A stretch of 64,000 nt of DNA, taken from contig NZ_PDOB01000014.1 of the NCBI RefSeq assembly GCF_002760665.1, positions 1-64,000 on the forward strand, read 5' to 3'. The stretch's first letter is position 1. Each line of letters opens with the position of its first letter. A model generated the notes under the pieces. That model saw nothing but the letters and a program-made list of their open reading frames with translations. It was not told the origin of the DNA and ran no database searches. The position numbers and the translations under genes were made by a program. Source of the stretch: Massilia psychrophila (GTDB lineage: Bacteria; Pseudomonadota; Gammaproteobacteria; Burkholderiales; Burkholderiaceae_D). Of the stretch, positions 18,934-32,159 are shown one piece after another.

Positions 18934-20133
18934 TTACACCGGCGCGAGGGCCAAAGGCAGCGTCAGACTGAACACCGAGCCGGTCTTGCCATCGCTGGCT
19001 ACGCTCAAGCGCCCGCCATGGGCGCCGGCCAGCTGGCGCGAGATCGCCAGGCCCAAGCCCAGTCCCTTGGCCTCGCCGTTGGCGCTGCCGCGCTCGAACG
19101 GCTCGAACATGCGCTGCTGGTCGGCCTCGGCGATGCCAATGCCGCAATCGATGACGTCGATCCTCACCTCGCCTGTGGCGTCGGTGTCAACCCCGATCTC
19201 GATCGGCTTGCCATTACCATAGCGCAAGGCATTCGTCAGCAAGTTGATGATCACCTGCTCGATGCGGAACTCGTCCCAGCAGCCATGCACCGGCGCATGC
19301 GCACGCAAGGTCAAGCTGCTGCCATAACCGGCCGCCTGCAGCGCCAGGTCGCTGACGACACGCTCGAGCAAGCCGATCAGCTCAAAAGCACTGCGCCGGA
19401 TCGACAGGCTGCCGCTGCGCATGCGCGAGATGTCGAGCATGTCGTCGATCAGCCGGATCATAGATTGAATCTGGCGTCGGTCGCGCGCCACCATCGCCGG
19501 TAACTTCTCCGGCCCGAGTGCGTCAAAATTGCCGCGCGCCAGTTGCAGGCTACGCATCTGGCTCTCCAAAAACAAGGTGTTGAGCGGGGTGCGCAGCTCG
19601 TGCGCCACCAGCGACATGAAGTCGTCGCGCATGCGCAGCGAGCGCTGCAGTTCAGCCTGGGTCACGTGCAATTCTTCCAGCAACTGCTGCTGCTCCCGGC
19701 GGCTTTGCTCGAGCTCGGCGACCTGGCGCCGGCCCTCGTGGCGCTGCTGGTCGAGCGCGACGAACACATTGACCTTGCTGCGCACGGCATCGCTGTCGAG
19801 CGGCTTGTAGAGGAAGTCGACGGCGCCGGTGCCGTAGCCCTTGAAGGCGTAATTGAGTTCGCGTCCGGCGGCGCTGGTGAACACGATCGGGATATGCCGG
19901 GTGCGCTCGGTGCCGCGCATCAGCTCGGCCAGTTCGAAGCCATCCATGCCGGGCATCTGGACGTCGAGGATGGCCAGCGCAAACTCGTGTTCGAGCAGCA
20001 GTTGCAGCGCCTGTTCGCCGGAGGCGGCATGGAACACCAAGCGCTGTTCGTGGCGGATCAGTGCGTCCAGCGCCTGCAGGTTGTCGGCCAGGTCGTCGAC
20101 GATCAGCACTTTGCTGGCGATTTGTTCTTTCAT
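18934..20133 (-). CDS. Receiver-histidine kinase (response-regulator/kinase hybrid)
   Basis: The 399 residues are arranged as an N-terminal receiver (about 5-125, phospho-acceptor Asp57 in ILDVQMPGMDG), a short coiled coil (about 130-168), HisKA with His178 (MSLVAHELRTPLN), and HATPase_c with N box NLLTNALRYGNG and G boxes DCGIGI and GLGLGLAI. It has no membrane segment. It is the last of four genes with 4-base overlaps (kinase, cheR, cheB, this gene), so the receiver is a plausible target of the upstream hybrid kinase; this is inference. Confidence 0.92.
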   Translation of the reverse strand: MKEQIASKVLIVDDLADNLQALDALIRHEQRLVFHAASGEQALQLLLEHEFALAILDVQMPGMDGFELAELMRGTERTRHIPIVFTSAAGRELNYAFKGYGTGAVDFLYKPLDSDAVRSKVNVFVALDQQRHEGRRQVAELEQSRREQQQLLEELHVTQAELQRSLRMRDDFMSLVAHELRTPLNTLFLESQMRSLQLARGNFDALGPEKLPAMVARDRRQIQSMIRLIDDMLDISRMRSGSLSIRRSAFELIGLLERVVSDLALQAAGYGSSLTLRAHAPVHGCWDEFRIEQVIINLLTNALRYGNGKPIEIGVDTDATGEVRIDVIDCGIGIAEADQQRMFEPFERGSANGEAKGLGLGLAISRQLAGAHGGRLSVASDGKTGSVFSLTLPLALAPV

Positions 20134-20738
20134 TTCTTCTCCAGCAACAATTGCAGTAATTCGCGGATCGCCGCCAGCGGCAGCACCAGATCGGGTGCGC
20201 AGGCGTCGATCGCCGCCTGCGGCATCGTAGCGACCTGGGCGTCGAGCGGCTCCTGCACCACCGTCAGGCCGCCCTTGGCATGGACGTAGGCCATGCCGGC
20301 AGCGCCGTCACGGTTGGCGCCGGTCAGCAAGATGGCGGCCAGCTCATCGCCGTAGGCGTCGGCCGCCGACGTCATCAAGACGTCGATGGCGGGCCGGGCA
20401 AAATGCACCGGCGCCTCGCAGCTGAGCGAAAAGCTGCGGTCCTGCTCGACTGACAGATGGTATCCGGACCCGGCGAAATACACCGTGCCGGCGGCGATCG
20501 CCTGCTTGTCGGCTGCCTCCCGCACCGGCACCGGCAGGCGCTCGTCGAACAGGTCGGCGAGCCGGCTGTCGCGGTTGGCCGGCAGGTGCAGCATGCAAAT
20601 GACAGGCACCTGCAGCCCAGAGGGCACGGCGGACAACAAGGTCATCAAGGCCTCGACGCCGCCGGCCGAGCCGGCAACGATGAGCGCCTGCGGCCGGCGC
20701 GCCGCCAGCGCCGGGGTGAACCAGAGGGGCGTTATCAT
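20130..20738 (-). CDS. CheB-type methylesterase domain protein without receiver
   Basis: The 202-residue product starts at ATG 20738, overlapping cheR by 4 bases. It contains only the CheB catalytic domain: Ser near AGSAGGVEA, His in [11 protein letters not shown], and the Asp region [14 protein letters not shown]. There is no N-terminal receiver, so it is not regulated like classical CheB. It probably demethylates or deamidates a sensor, or has been recruited to non-chemotaxis signalling with the adjacent kinases. Confidence 0.9.
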   Translation of the reverse strand: MITPLWFTPALAARRPQALIVAGSAGGVEALMTLLSAVPSGLQVPVICMLHLPANRDSRLADLFDERLPVPVREAADKQAIAAGTVYFAGSGYHLSVEQDRSFSLSCEAPVHFARPAIDVLMTSAADAYGDELAAILLTGANRDGAAGMAYVHAKGGLTVVQEPLDAQVATMPQAAIDACAPDLVLPLAAIRELLQLLLEKK

Positions 20739-21561
20739 GCGCTGGCCTTTCTGAATATCCGCTCGCGCTTGACGAGCGCATCGAACCGGCCGGCGTAGTC
20801 CGAAAAGTCGATGCTCTCCTTGCTGCCCAAGGCGAGAAAGCCGCGGTGGCACAGCGACTCGTGGAACAGGCCGAACACCCGGTTCTGCAAGCGCTTGTTA
20901 AAGTAGATCATCACGTTGCGGCAGCTGATCAGGTGGGTTTCCGAAAACACGCTGTCGGTCGCCAGGCTGTGGTCGGCAAAAGTGACGTTCTCGATCAGCG
21001 ACTTGTCGAACAGGGCGCCGCCGTACGCGGCCGTGTAGTAATCGGAGAAGGCGCGCTTGCCGCCGGCGGCCTGGTAATTTTCGGTATACAACTGCATTTG
21101 TTCAAGCGGAAAAACGCCGCGCCTGGCCGTTTCCAGCGATTGCGGGTTGATGTCGGTGGCATAAATGATCGAGCGCTCGAGTAGCCCCTCTTCGCGCAGC
21201 ATGATCGCCATCGAATAGACTTCCTGGCCGGTGCTGCAGCCGGCGACCCAGATCTTGAGCGACGCATACGTGCCGAGAAAAGGCGCCACCTGCTCGCGCA
21301 GCGCGGCATAAAAGTGCGGGTCGCGGAACATCTCGGTGACCGGGATCGTCAGGTACTGCAGCAGGCGCGAAAAATCGGCCGCATCGTGCATCACCCGCGC
21401 CTGCAGGGCCGAGATGCTGGCGCAGCCCATTTCGCGCACCGCGTGCAGAACCCGGCGTTTTTGCGACGCCCCCGTATAGTCGCGAAAATCGTAGTTGTAT
21501 TGCAGGTAGACGGCTTCGATCAGCATCCGCAGTTCGATGTCGGCCGCGTCCAGCCGGGGCT

Positions 21562-21565
<4 letters not shown>
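20735..21565 (-). CDS. CheR-type protein methyltransferase, TTG start
   Basis: The protein has the CheR N-terminal helical domain and an S-adenosylmethionine site [16 protein letters not shown], plus later [11 protein letters not shown] and [13 protein letters not shown] segments. The long frame begins inside the upstream kinase gene; the TTG at 21565, which overlaps the kinase stop (TTGA) and has GGAG 7 bases upstream, gives a natural 276-residue protein ([15 protein letters not shown]). It is part of the overlapping kinase-cheR-cheB-kinase operon. Confidence 0.9.
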
Positions 21566-25041
<3,476 letters not shown>

Positions 25042-25140
25042 GGGTCGTAACTACCTGCTGGTTCAAAAAGATTGCAGCAGTTTAACGCAGATGCCACAGC
25101 GCACAAACAACCGCGCTTACTCGCTCTTACTCCAAGGCAC

Positions 25141-27717
25141 TTAGATTGATGCCGATTTGTCGAAGAAGCGCGCCAGGTAAGGCGCGGAGCGGCTGCCGCT
25201 GGCGCGCGCAAGCTGCCGTGGCGGCCCGCAAGCGACGATCTTGCCGCCGGCCTCGCCCGCCTCCGGTCCGATATCGATCACCCAGTCGCAAGCGGCGACG
25301 ATGCGCATCGTGTGCTCGACGACGATCACCGTGTTGCCGGCCTCGACCAGGCGGTCGAGCTGCACCACCAGTTTATCGACGTCGGCCGGGTGCAGGCCGG
25401 TGCTTGGCTCGTCGAGCACATACAGCATGTTGCCGCGCGCGGCACGCTGCAGTTCCGTGGCCAGCTTGATGCGCTGTGCCTCGCCGCCCGACAGCTCGGT
25501 GGCCGGCTGGCCCAGGCGCAGGTAGCCCAGGCCCACTTCGCGCAGCATCTCGAGCGAGCGCGCCACCGCGCTCTCGTGGGCGAAAAACCGCGCCGCCGCG
25601 TCGACGTTTAGCGCCAGCACCTCGGCGATGTTCTTGTCCTGGTAGCGCACTTCCAGCGTGTTGGCGTTGTAGCGCGCGCCCCCGCAGGTCGGGCACGGCG
25701 CATACACGCTGGGCAAAAACAGCAGTTCGACCATCACGAAGCCTTCGCCGGCGCAGTGCTCGCAGCGGCCCTTGGCGACGTTGAACGAAAAGCGCCCGGC
25801 GTCGTAGCGCCGCGCGCGCGCTGTGTCGGTAGCGGCGAACAGTTGGCGCACATGGTCGAACAGGCCCGTGTAGGTGGCCAGGTTGGAGCGCGGCGTGCGC
25901 CCGATCGGCCGCTGGTCGACCCGCACCAGCCGCTTGATGCCGGCCAGTCCCTGCACGATGCGCCCTTCGAGCGGCGTTTGCGCCGCCTGTTCGAGCGCCT
26001 CGCCCGCGCCCTCCCCTTCGCCTTGGTCCGGCCCGGCTTCCAGTTCGTGGCCCAGGGCAGCCGCCACCAGTTCGACCAGCACCTGGCTGACCAGGCTCGA
26101 CTTGCCCGAGCCCGAGACCCCGGTCACGCCGGTCAGCACGCCGAGCGGAAACGCGCAATCGAGCCGGTGCAGGTTGTTGCGAGTGACGCCTTCGAGCCGC
26201 AGCCAGTCGGTGGGTTGACGCGGTTGGCGCAGCGCCGGCTTGTCTTTGGCAAACAGGTAGCGGCGGGTCTGCGAAGCCTCGACCTGTTCCAGCCCCGCCG
26301 GCGGCCCGCTGTACAACACGTGGCCGCCCGCCTCGCCGGCAGCCGGGCCGACGTCGACGATCCAGTCGGCGTGGGCGATCACATCGAGGGCGTGTTCGAC
26401 GACAAACAGCGAATTGCCCGATGCCTTGAGCTGGGCCAGCGCGGTCAACAGGGCCTCGGTATCGGCCGGATGCAGGCCGGCCGAGGGTTCATCGAGCACG
26501 TAGACGACGCCGAACAGGTTCGAGCGCACCTGCGTGGCCAGGCGCAGACGCTGCAGTTCGCCCGGCGACAGGGTCGGCGTGCTGCGCTCCAACGCCAGGT
26601 AGCCGAGCCCCAGGTCCTCCAGCACGTTCAAGCGCGCCACCACATCTTCGGCGATGCGGCGGGTGACGATCAGCTTTTCGGGATGCAGGGCCGCCGCCCT
26701 GGCATTGCGCGCGGCGCTGCCGTCGGCGTGCGGGCGCAGCAAGGCCGCCAGCCGCGCCAAAGGCAGCCGTCCCATCTCGGCGATGTCGAGGCCGGCAAAG
26801 GTGACCGACAGCGATTCGCGGCGCAGCCGCTTGCCCTTGCACAGCGGGCATGGCGAGCTGACCATGTAGCGCGCGACGCGCTTTTTCATCGATGCGCTCT
26901 CGGTGGTGGCGAACGTCTGCAGCACGTATTTGCGCGCGCCGGTAAACGTGCCCTGGTAGCTCGGGGTGGCGCGGCGCTTTAGCGCCTCTTTCACCTCGCC
27001 TGGGGTGAAGCCGGCATACACGGGCGCCGTCGGCTGCTCGTCGGTGAAGAGGATCCAGTCGCGGTCTTTTTTCGGCAGCGCGCGCCACGGCGTATCGACG
27101 TCGTAGCCGAGCGTGGTGAGGATGTCGCGCAGGTTCTGGCCGTGCCAGGCGGTCGGCCAGGCCGCCACCGCACGCTCGCGGATGGTGAGCGTATCGTCCG
27201 GCACCATCGATGCTTCCGTCACTTGGTAGACCCGGCCAAGGCCATGGCACTCGCTGCAGGCGCCTTCGGGCGTATTGGGAGAAAACGATTCGGCGTACAG
27301 CAACTGCTGGCCGGCCGGATAGTCGCCGGCGCGCGAATACAGCATGCGCAGCGAATTGGAGAGGGTGCTGACGCTGCCGACCGAGGAACGGGTGGTGGGC
27401 GAACCGCGCTGCTGCTGCAGGGCGACCGCCGGCGGCAGGCCGGTGATGTCGTCGACGTCGGGCACCGGCATCTGGTGGAACAGCCGGCGCGCGTACGGCG
27501 ACACCGATTCGAGGTAGCGCCGCTGCGCCTCGGCGTACAAGGTACCGAACGCGAGCGAGGACTTGCCGGAACCGGAGACGCCGGTGAAAACGACCAGTGC
27601 GTCGCGCGGAATATCGAGGGTGACGTTTTTCAGATTATGTTCGCGCGCGCCGCGTACCTGGACAAACCCGGGAAGCGGCCGGTTGTTGTTGTTGCTGCTG
27701 CTGCTGCGCATGCGCAT
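25141..27717 (-). CDS. UvrA paralogue lacking the UvrB-binding insert
   Basis: The ABC-type protein (858 residues from ATG 27717) has two ATP sites ([13 protein letters not shown] and [13 protein letters not shown]), two signatures ([26 protein letters not shown]) and zinc-type motifs [20 protein letters not shown] and CPTCGG. Compared with canonical UvrA (about 940 residues), the insert after the first Walker region is missing: [15 protein letters not shown] runs almost directly into [14 protein letters not shown]. It is thus a class II UvrA, associated with damage tolerance or drug resistance rather than UvrB loading. The N-terminus carries a Ser/Asn run from trinucleotide repeats. Confidence 0.9.
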   Translation of the reverse strand: MRMRSSSSNNNNRPLPGFVQVRGAREHNLKNVTLDIPRDALVVFTGVSGSGKSSLAFGTLYAEAQRRYLESVSPYARRLFHQMPVPDVDDITGLPPAVALQQQRGSPTTRSSVGSVSTLSNSLRMLYSRAGDYPAGQQLLYAESFSPNTPEGACSECHGLGRVYQVTEASMVPDDTLTIRERAVAAWPTAWHGQNLRDILTTLGYDVDTPWRALPKKDRDWILFTDEQPTAPVYAGFTPGEVKEALKRRATPSYQGTFTGARKYVLQTFATTESASMKKRVARYMVSSPCPLCKGKRLRRESLSVTFAGLDIAEMGRLPLARLAALLRPHADGSAARNARAAALHPEKLIVTRRIAEDVVARLNVLEDLGLGYLALERSTPTLSPGELQRLRLATQVRSNLFGVVYVLDEPSAGLHPADTEALLTALAQLKASGNSLFVVEHALDVIAHADWIVDVGPAAGEAGGHVLYSGPPAGLEQVEASQTRRYLFAKDKPALRQPRQPTDWLRLEGVTRNNLHRLDCAFPLGVLTGVTGVSGSGKSSLVSQVLVELVAAALGHELEAGPDQGEGEGAGEALEQAAQTPLEGRIVQGLAGIKRLVRVDQRPIGRTPRSNLATYTGLFDHVRQLFAATDTARARRYDAGRFSFNVAKGRCEHCAGEGFVMVELLFLPSVYAPCPTCGGARYNANTLEVRYQDKNIAEVLALNVDAAARFFAHESAVARSLEMLREVGLGYLRLGQPATELSGGEAQRIKLATELQRAARGNMLYVLDEPSTGLHPADVDKLVVQLDRLVEAGNTVIVVEHTMRIVAACDWVIDIGPEAGEAGGKIVACGPPRQLARASGSRSAPYLARFFDKSASI

Positions 27718-27822
27718 GCCGTTCTCGCGGTGCAATGTCGATAACCGTATCAGACCACCGGATGGCCTTCGCAACGGTACGCTGCCACACCGAACAGCCT
27801 AGCCGGGAAATTTACGCGCACG

Positions 27823-27850
27823 AAAAAAAACGCCCGGCTTGCGCCGGACG
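27823..27850 (-). terminator. Rho-independent terminator after the first OmpA-like gene
   Basis: On the minus strand CGTCCGGC-GCAA-GCCGGGCG forms an 8-bp stem (one mismatch or wobble) followed by eight T. It lies 47 bases past the stop of the OmpA-like gene at 27898. Confidence 0.88.
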
Positions 27851-27897
27851 GCTTTCAGGGACGGCGTTTCAGCCAGGTTTCAGCTTACTTTAATCGA

Positions 27898-29025
27898 TTA
27901 CTTCGACGAGCGGCTACCGACGACTTCAACGATCACGCGACGGTTCTTGGCGCGGCCTTCGGCGGTCTTGTTGTCGGCCACTGGCTGGGACTCGCCTTTG
28001 CCTTCGACGAAGACGCGCGATGGTGCAACGCCTTTCGACACCAGGTAGGCCTTGACAGCTTCGGCGCGGCGCAGCGACAGCTTCTGGTTGTACGCATCGC
28101 TACCGACCGAATCGGCATGGCCGACGCTGACCATCGCTTCGGTGTCCATGCCTTGCAGCTTGCCCAGCAGCTCATTGAGCGCTGCCTTGCCGGCTGGCTT
28201 GACGACCGCCTTGTCGAAGTCGAACAGGGATTCAGCGGCGAACGAGACTTTTTCCGACACTGGCTGCGGCGGCGGCGGCGGCGTTTGCACGACCACTGGC
28301 GCCGGCGCCGGCTCGGCCGCGACGACTGGCGCGACGTAGACCACTGGCGCTGCGACCGGACGGCCCATCTTGTAGATCAGGCTGACCGATGCGACGTTGA
28401 CGTGGTCGCGGTTGCGGAAACCGTCGGTGATGCGATAGCGCTCGACTTCACCGCGCAAGGCCAGCGCCTCCGACAGCTTGTATTCAAGGCCAACACCGAC
28501 TTTCGGGTTGAATTTCTTGTTGCGCAACTCGTCACCGGCGTAAGCACGGTTGCCACCGATGTTGTCACGCACCATGGCATAAGTAGCGCCGACGCGGCCG
28601 TAGGCCGAGATACGCTCCGACATCGGCAGGATGCCGATCAGGTCGAGGCTGCCGCCGCGCACGCTGGTGTGGCGGCTCAGGGTGCCGCCGGTGACGTTCG
28701 ATGCGCTGTAATCGAATTTGCCCAAGTCAAAGTAGGCGAATTCAACTGCCAAGTTCCGGTTCAGTTGCTTACCTGCGATCAATTTGCCGCCGAAGCCACG
28801 GTTGTCTTCCGTGGTCGCATTGATACGGCCACTGTTGCTGATGGCGCTGTTGATCTGGCTGTTGTTCAGGGCAGCACGCGACGGGCCAAAGCCGAGGCCG
28901 ATGTACTGGGCGGTATTGGCCCACTCTGGATTGATGAAATCGTTTTCAGCAGCCGAGCTCGACTGGGCAGCAAAGAGCGAAGCGGCGATGACGGTCAGGG
29001 TGCCGACCTTTTTAGCGAATTTCAT
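27898..29025 (-). CDS. OmpA-family outer-membrane protein, copy 1
   Basis: The start at 29025 (MKFAKKVGTLTVIAASLFAA) gives 375 residues with a signal peptide cut near SSSAA. An eight-strand beta-barrel-type N-domain (about 25-230) is followed by an Ala/Pro/Val linker with a Pro run and an OmpA-like peptidoglycan-binding domain (about 265-372; FDFDKAVVKPAGKAAL, GHADSVGSDAYNQKLSLRRA, GKGESQPVADN). It anchors outer membrane to peptidoglycan and may act as a small porin. It is a tandem paralogue of the next gene. Confidence 0.93.
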   Translation of the reverse strand: MKFAKKVGTLTVIAASLFAAQSSSAAENDFINPEWANTAQYIGLGFGPSRAALNNSQINSAISNSGRINATTEDNRGFGGKLIAGKQLNRNLAVEFAYFDLGKFDYSASNVTGGTLSRHTSVRGGSLDLIGILPMSERISAYGRVGATYAMVRDNIGGNRAYAGDELRNKKFNPKVGVGLEYKLSEALALRGEVERYRITDGFRNRDHVNVASVSLIYKMGRPVAAPVVYVAPVVAAEPAPAPVVVQTPPPPPQPVSEKVSFAAESLFDFDKAVVKPAGKAALNELLGKLQGMDTEAMVSVGHADSVGSDAYNQKLSLRRAEAVKAYLVSKGVAPSRVFVEGKGESQPVADNKTAEGRAKNRRVIVEVVGSRSSK

Positions 29026-29357
29026 GTAATTTTTTCCGTTTTCAGTGTTCAGTGTTGTTAATGAATGAAGCCTGGATTTCTTCCTCAACCGCCGAGGGTC
29101 GGCGTCGGGGAAATTTTGCGGTCTATGCTTGTTGGGTAGCAACCATGGACTCAACTATTGCCGTTTTGAACTCGCTGCTCTGTTCGCTAACGCGCATAAC
29201 TGTTGAATTTAAGAACTAATTGTACCAAGTTTGCAATAATGTGGTTTTTTGATAGAAAAAAAGTGACAAAAAGCCGCCCGGCTTGCAAAGGGCGGCCTCT
29301 TCAAACGACAACACGTTTGTTAAAACCAGTTACATTTGGTGATATTTTTACGAAGAA
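29026..29357. other. Intergenic region between the two OmpA-like genes
   Basis: This 332-base AT-rich gap contains, on the minus strand, the terminator of copy 2 (29268-29296) and the promoter region of copy 1. The presence of a terminator shows the two tandem copies are separate transcription units. No other feature was found. Confidence 0.6.
29268..29296 (-). terminator. Rho-independent terminator after the second OmpA-like gene
   Basis: On the minus strand GCCGCCC and GGGCGGC flank a 10-base loop and are followed by TTTTT. The hairpin lies about 60 bases beyond the stop codon at 29358. Confidence 0.85.
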
Positions 29358-30503
29358 TTATTTCGTTACCGTGCGGGTGCCGACCACTTCGACCGTCACG
29401 CGGCGGTTCTTGGCGCGGCCTTCGGCGCTCTTGTTGTCGGCCACTGGCTGTGCTTCGCCCTTGCCTTCGACAAAAACACGCGACGCCTCAACGCCTTTCG
29501 ACACCAGGTAAGCCTTGACCGCTTCAGCCCGGCGCAACGATAGCTTCTCGTTGTAGGCGTCGGAGCCGACCGAATCGGTGTGGCCAACGGTCACGATCGC
29601 CTCAAGGTTCATGCCCTGCAGGTTGGCCACCAGGCCGTCGAGCGCCGCCTTGCCGTCCGTTTTGACGACGGCCTTGTCGAAGTCGAACAGCGATTCGGCA
29701 GCGAACGATACTTTTTCAGAGACGGGCTGCGGCGGCGGCGGCGGCGGTGGCGTTTGCACCACGACCGGCGCTGGCGCGGCTACCGGTTCGGCAGCCGGCG
29801 GCGCGACATACACCGCCGCTCGCGCGGCCGGGCGACCCAGCTTGTAGACCAGGCTAACCGACGCCAGGTCGACGTCGCCGCGGTTACCGACGGCATCGTT
29901 GACCCGGTAGCGCTCCACTTCGGCGCGCATCGCCAGCGCTTCGCTGAACTTGTACTCGAGGCCGAGGCCGGCCTTGGCGCCGATTTTGCGTTCGCTCGGG
30001 TTCGGATTGGTCACCGCAGCCAGGCGGTTGCCGGTGAAGTGCGTGCTGGCCTTGGCATAATTCATGCCGATCCGGCCAAGCAGCGAGAAGCGCTGCGTCA
30101 GCGGCAGCTGGCCTACCAGGTCGAGGTTGGCGCCGCGAAAGCCGGCTTCACCATTGAGAACGCCGTTGCCGGACGTGGTGGCATTGAAGCCGAACTTGCC
30201 GAGGTCAAAGTAGCCGCCTTCAATGGCGACATATTGGTTCAGCTGCTTGCCGGCGAATACCTTGAAGCCCCTGTCGCGCTCGTCGGTCGTAAAGCTGCCC
30301 AGCGTGGCGCCGTTGGCGGTCAAGCTGCGGATCAGGCGCGCATCGTCGATGTTGGCGCGCGACTGGCCGGCGCCGGCGCCGATGTACCAGGCGCTGTTGG
30401 CCCAGTCCGGGTTGATGAAGGTGTCTTCGGCGGCCCATGCCTGGCCGGCCAGCATGGCGCACGCAACTGCGGTCAGCGTTCCTAGTTTTTTAGCAAATTT
30501 CAT
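29358..30503 (-). CDS. OmpA-family outer-membrane protein, copy 2
   Basis: The 381-residue paralogue of copy 1 starts MKFAKKLGTLTAVACAMLAGQ with cleavage near AWAA, has a barrel-type N-domain, a proline-run linker, and the OmpA C-domain (VKTDGKAALDGL, GHTDSVGSDAYNEKLSLRRA, GKGEAQPVADNKS). Signal peptide and C-domain are very similar between the copies, while the barrel domain has diverged, especially its loops. It ends with a dedicated terminator. Confidence 0.93.
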   Translation of the reverse strand: MKFAKKLGTLTAVACAMLAGQAWAAEDTFINPDWANSAWYIGAGAGQSRANIDDARLIRSLTANGATLGSFTTDERDRGFKVFAGKQLNQYVAIEGGYFDLGKFGFNATTSGNGVLNGEAGFRGANLDLVGQLPLTQRFSLLGRIGMNYAKASTHFTGNRLAAVTNPNPSERKIGAKAGLGLEYKFSEALAMRAEVERYRVNDAVGNRGDVDLASVSLVYKLGRPAARAAVYVAPPAAEPVAAPAPVVVQTPPPPPPPQPVSEKVSFAAESLFDFDKAVVKTDGKAALDGLVANLQGMNLEAIVTVGHTDSVGSDAYNEKLSLRRAEAVKAYLVSKGVEASRVFVEGKGEAQPVADNKSAEGRAKNRRVTVEVVGTRTVTK

Positions 30504-30531
30504 GATGTTGTTCTCCGCTTTCCGTGGACGA

Positions 30532-31797
30532 TTATTTGGCGATCTGGTTATTGCGCAGGGTTACAGCAGCGCCCGACAGCACGCGCCCGCTCAGCAGCGT
30601 GGTGTTGTCGCCGACCGTGATGGCGGCAGCCTTGCCCAGGATCGAACCCTTGAACACGCTGTTCGCACCCAGCGTGGTCGGGCCGACCGGCACCCAGGTT
30701 ACGTTGGCGGCAGTGGCGCCGTTCAGCAGCTGAACGATCGAATTGGCGGTCGTGTTCAAGGTCGTCGCGGTACGGAAAATGTACACGCCGGAACCGGACA
30801 AGGTCAGTGTGCCGGTGAGGTTGATCGAGCCGGCGTAGCAGTACACGCCGGGAGCCAGCGTGGCGCCGCCGAGGTCGATGCCGCCGGCAAAGTTGACGTC
30901 GCAGGTACGGCCGTTGGCGTCGCTGATCGCAACCTGCAGGTCAGCCAGTGCGTTGTCGAGGGGTGCGCCCGACTTGTAGTTGGTGAAACCGGGATCCTGT
31001 TTAGGATCGGTCGTCTGCGACGGCGAACCGACGTCGCCGCCGATCAGCGTGGTGCCGCCCGAGTTGTTGGTCAGCGAGGTACCGGCCAGCACGGCGAAGT
31101 TCGTCGCGCGGCCCAGATCGACCGGCGCCGATGGCGGCAATGGCAGGGCTGCGGTGACGGTCAGCACGGCGCTGCCCGATTTCGAGGCCGAGCTGGCGGT
31201 GATGGTGGTGGTGCCGGCGCTGAGGCCGGTGGCGACGCCGGTAGGCAGCACGGTCGCAACGGCGGTGTTCGACGAGGTCCACGCCGCGCTCGAAGTAATG
31301 TTGCCGGTGCTGTTATCCGCGTAGGTGGCAATGGCGATGAACTGCTGCGAGGTGTTGACGCCGATGGTGGCGGTGGCCGGGGTGACGGCGATGCTGGTCA
31401 AGGTGACGGCAACGACGGTGGCGTTGGTGCCGGCGCTCAAGCCCTGGTAGCTGGCGGTAACGGTCGAGCTGCCTGCCGCAACGCCGCTCACGACGCCGGA
31501 ACCGGACACCGTGGCGACGGCTGGGGTGGCCGACACGAACGTCGAGGCGCTGGTGACGTTGGCGGTGGTGGTGTCCGAATAAGTGGCGGTTACCAGCAAG
31601 GCGCGTGCGGCGCCGATTTGCAGCGTTGGCGCTTGCGGCGTCACGGCGATCGAGGTCAGGGTGACGGGCACGGCGGCCGGCAGGCCGAGGATCGGATCGC
31701 GGCCCTGGTCGCCGCCGCCGCAACCGGCGACAAGCGCGGCGCCGAGAAAGCCGACCGAGCAAAGTAGTGTCCTTGTGTAGCGCTTCAAAGCATTCAT
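30532..31797 (-). CDS. Lipoprotein with two Ig-like (BIG2) domains and a DUF3494 ice-binding domain
   Basis: The 421-residue protein starts MNALKRYTRTLLCSVGFLGA and has a lipobox ALVAGC at about Cys26. Two bacterial Ig-like repeats follow (about 45-130 and 131-215; each LTSIAVTP...GTNA or TITASS). The C-terminal about 200 residues match the DUF3494 ice-binding fold: NFAVLAGTSLTNNSGGT, GVYCYAGSINLTGTLTL, GSGVYIFRTATTLNT, and the closing SVFKGSILGKAAAITVGDN. Such domains bind or reshape ice, or act as adhesion modules. An AAGGA site precedes the ATG. Confidence 0.88.
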   Translation of the reverse strand: MNALKRYTRTLLCSVGFLGAALVAGCGGGDQGRDPILGLPAAVPVTLTSIAVTPQAPTLQIGAARALLVTATYSDTTTANVTSASTFVSATPAVATVSGSGVVSGVAAGSSTVTASYQGLSAGTNATVVAVTLTSIAVTPATATIGVNTSQQFIAIATYADNSTGNITSSAAWTSSNTAVATVLPTGVATGLSAGTTTITASSASKSGSAVLTVTAALPLPPSAPVDLGRATNFAVLAGTSLTNNSGGTTLIGGDVGSPSQTTDPKQDPGFTNYKSGAPLDNALADLQVAISDANGRTCDVNFAGGIDLGGATLAPGVYCYAGSINLTGTLTLSGSGVYIFRTATTLNTTANSIVQLLNGATAANVTWVPVGPTTLGANSVFKGSILGKAAAITVGDNTTLLSGRVLSGAAVTLRNNQIAK

Positions 31798-32159
31798 GAT
31801 GGTGTTCCTTCTTGGAGGTAGCTGTTGTTCTCGATTCGCGCCGGATGGGCCATTCGGCGGATCGAAATTTCACGATCGATGCGATATTGATATCAGCAAT
31901 CGAGCTTGGGCAGCCATCATTGCGTGCCCGCCACAATGGATCTGTTCGGTAACGCTCATTGGATTGCGAAGTGGAAATATCTACGTAGAAAACAACACAT
32001 TGCAGCTTCGACCGCTACTGTTCATCAACCCGGTGTGGCACTTTGTACTTGAAACCGCTGGGATTGCTGACGACGCTCAATCTAAAGTCGGGTCACTGAT
32101 GCCGCACGGCACAACCGATATACACTGGCGACGTTTGTCAATCCTATTGCGAGGCGGCC
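31798..32159. other. Divergent intergenic region, ice-binding lipoprotein / methyltransferase
   Basis: These 362 bases hold the promoters of two divergent genes. Composition is mixed and AT-richer toward 32160. A plus-strand open frame spans it (31796-32173) but its codon use is unnatural and it has no homologous look. Nothing else was identified. Confidence 0.4.
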
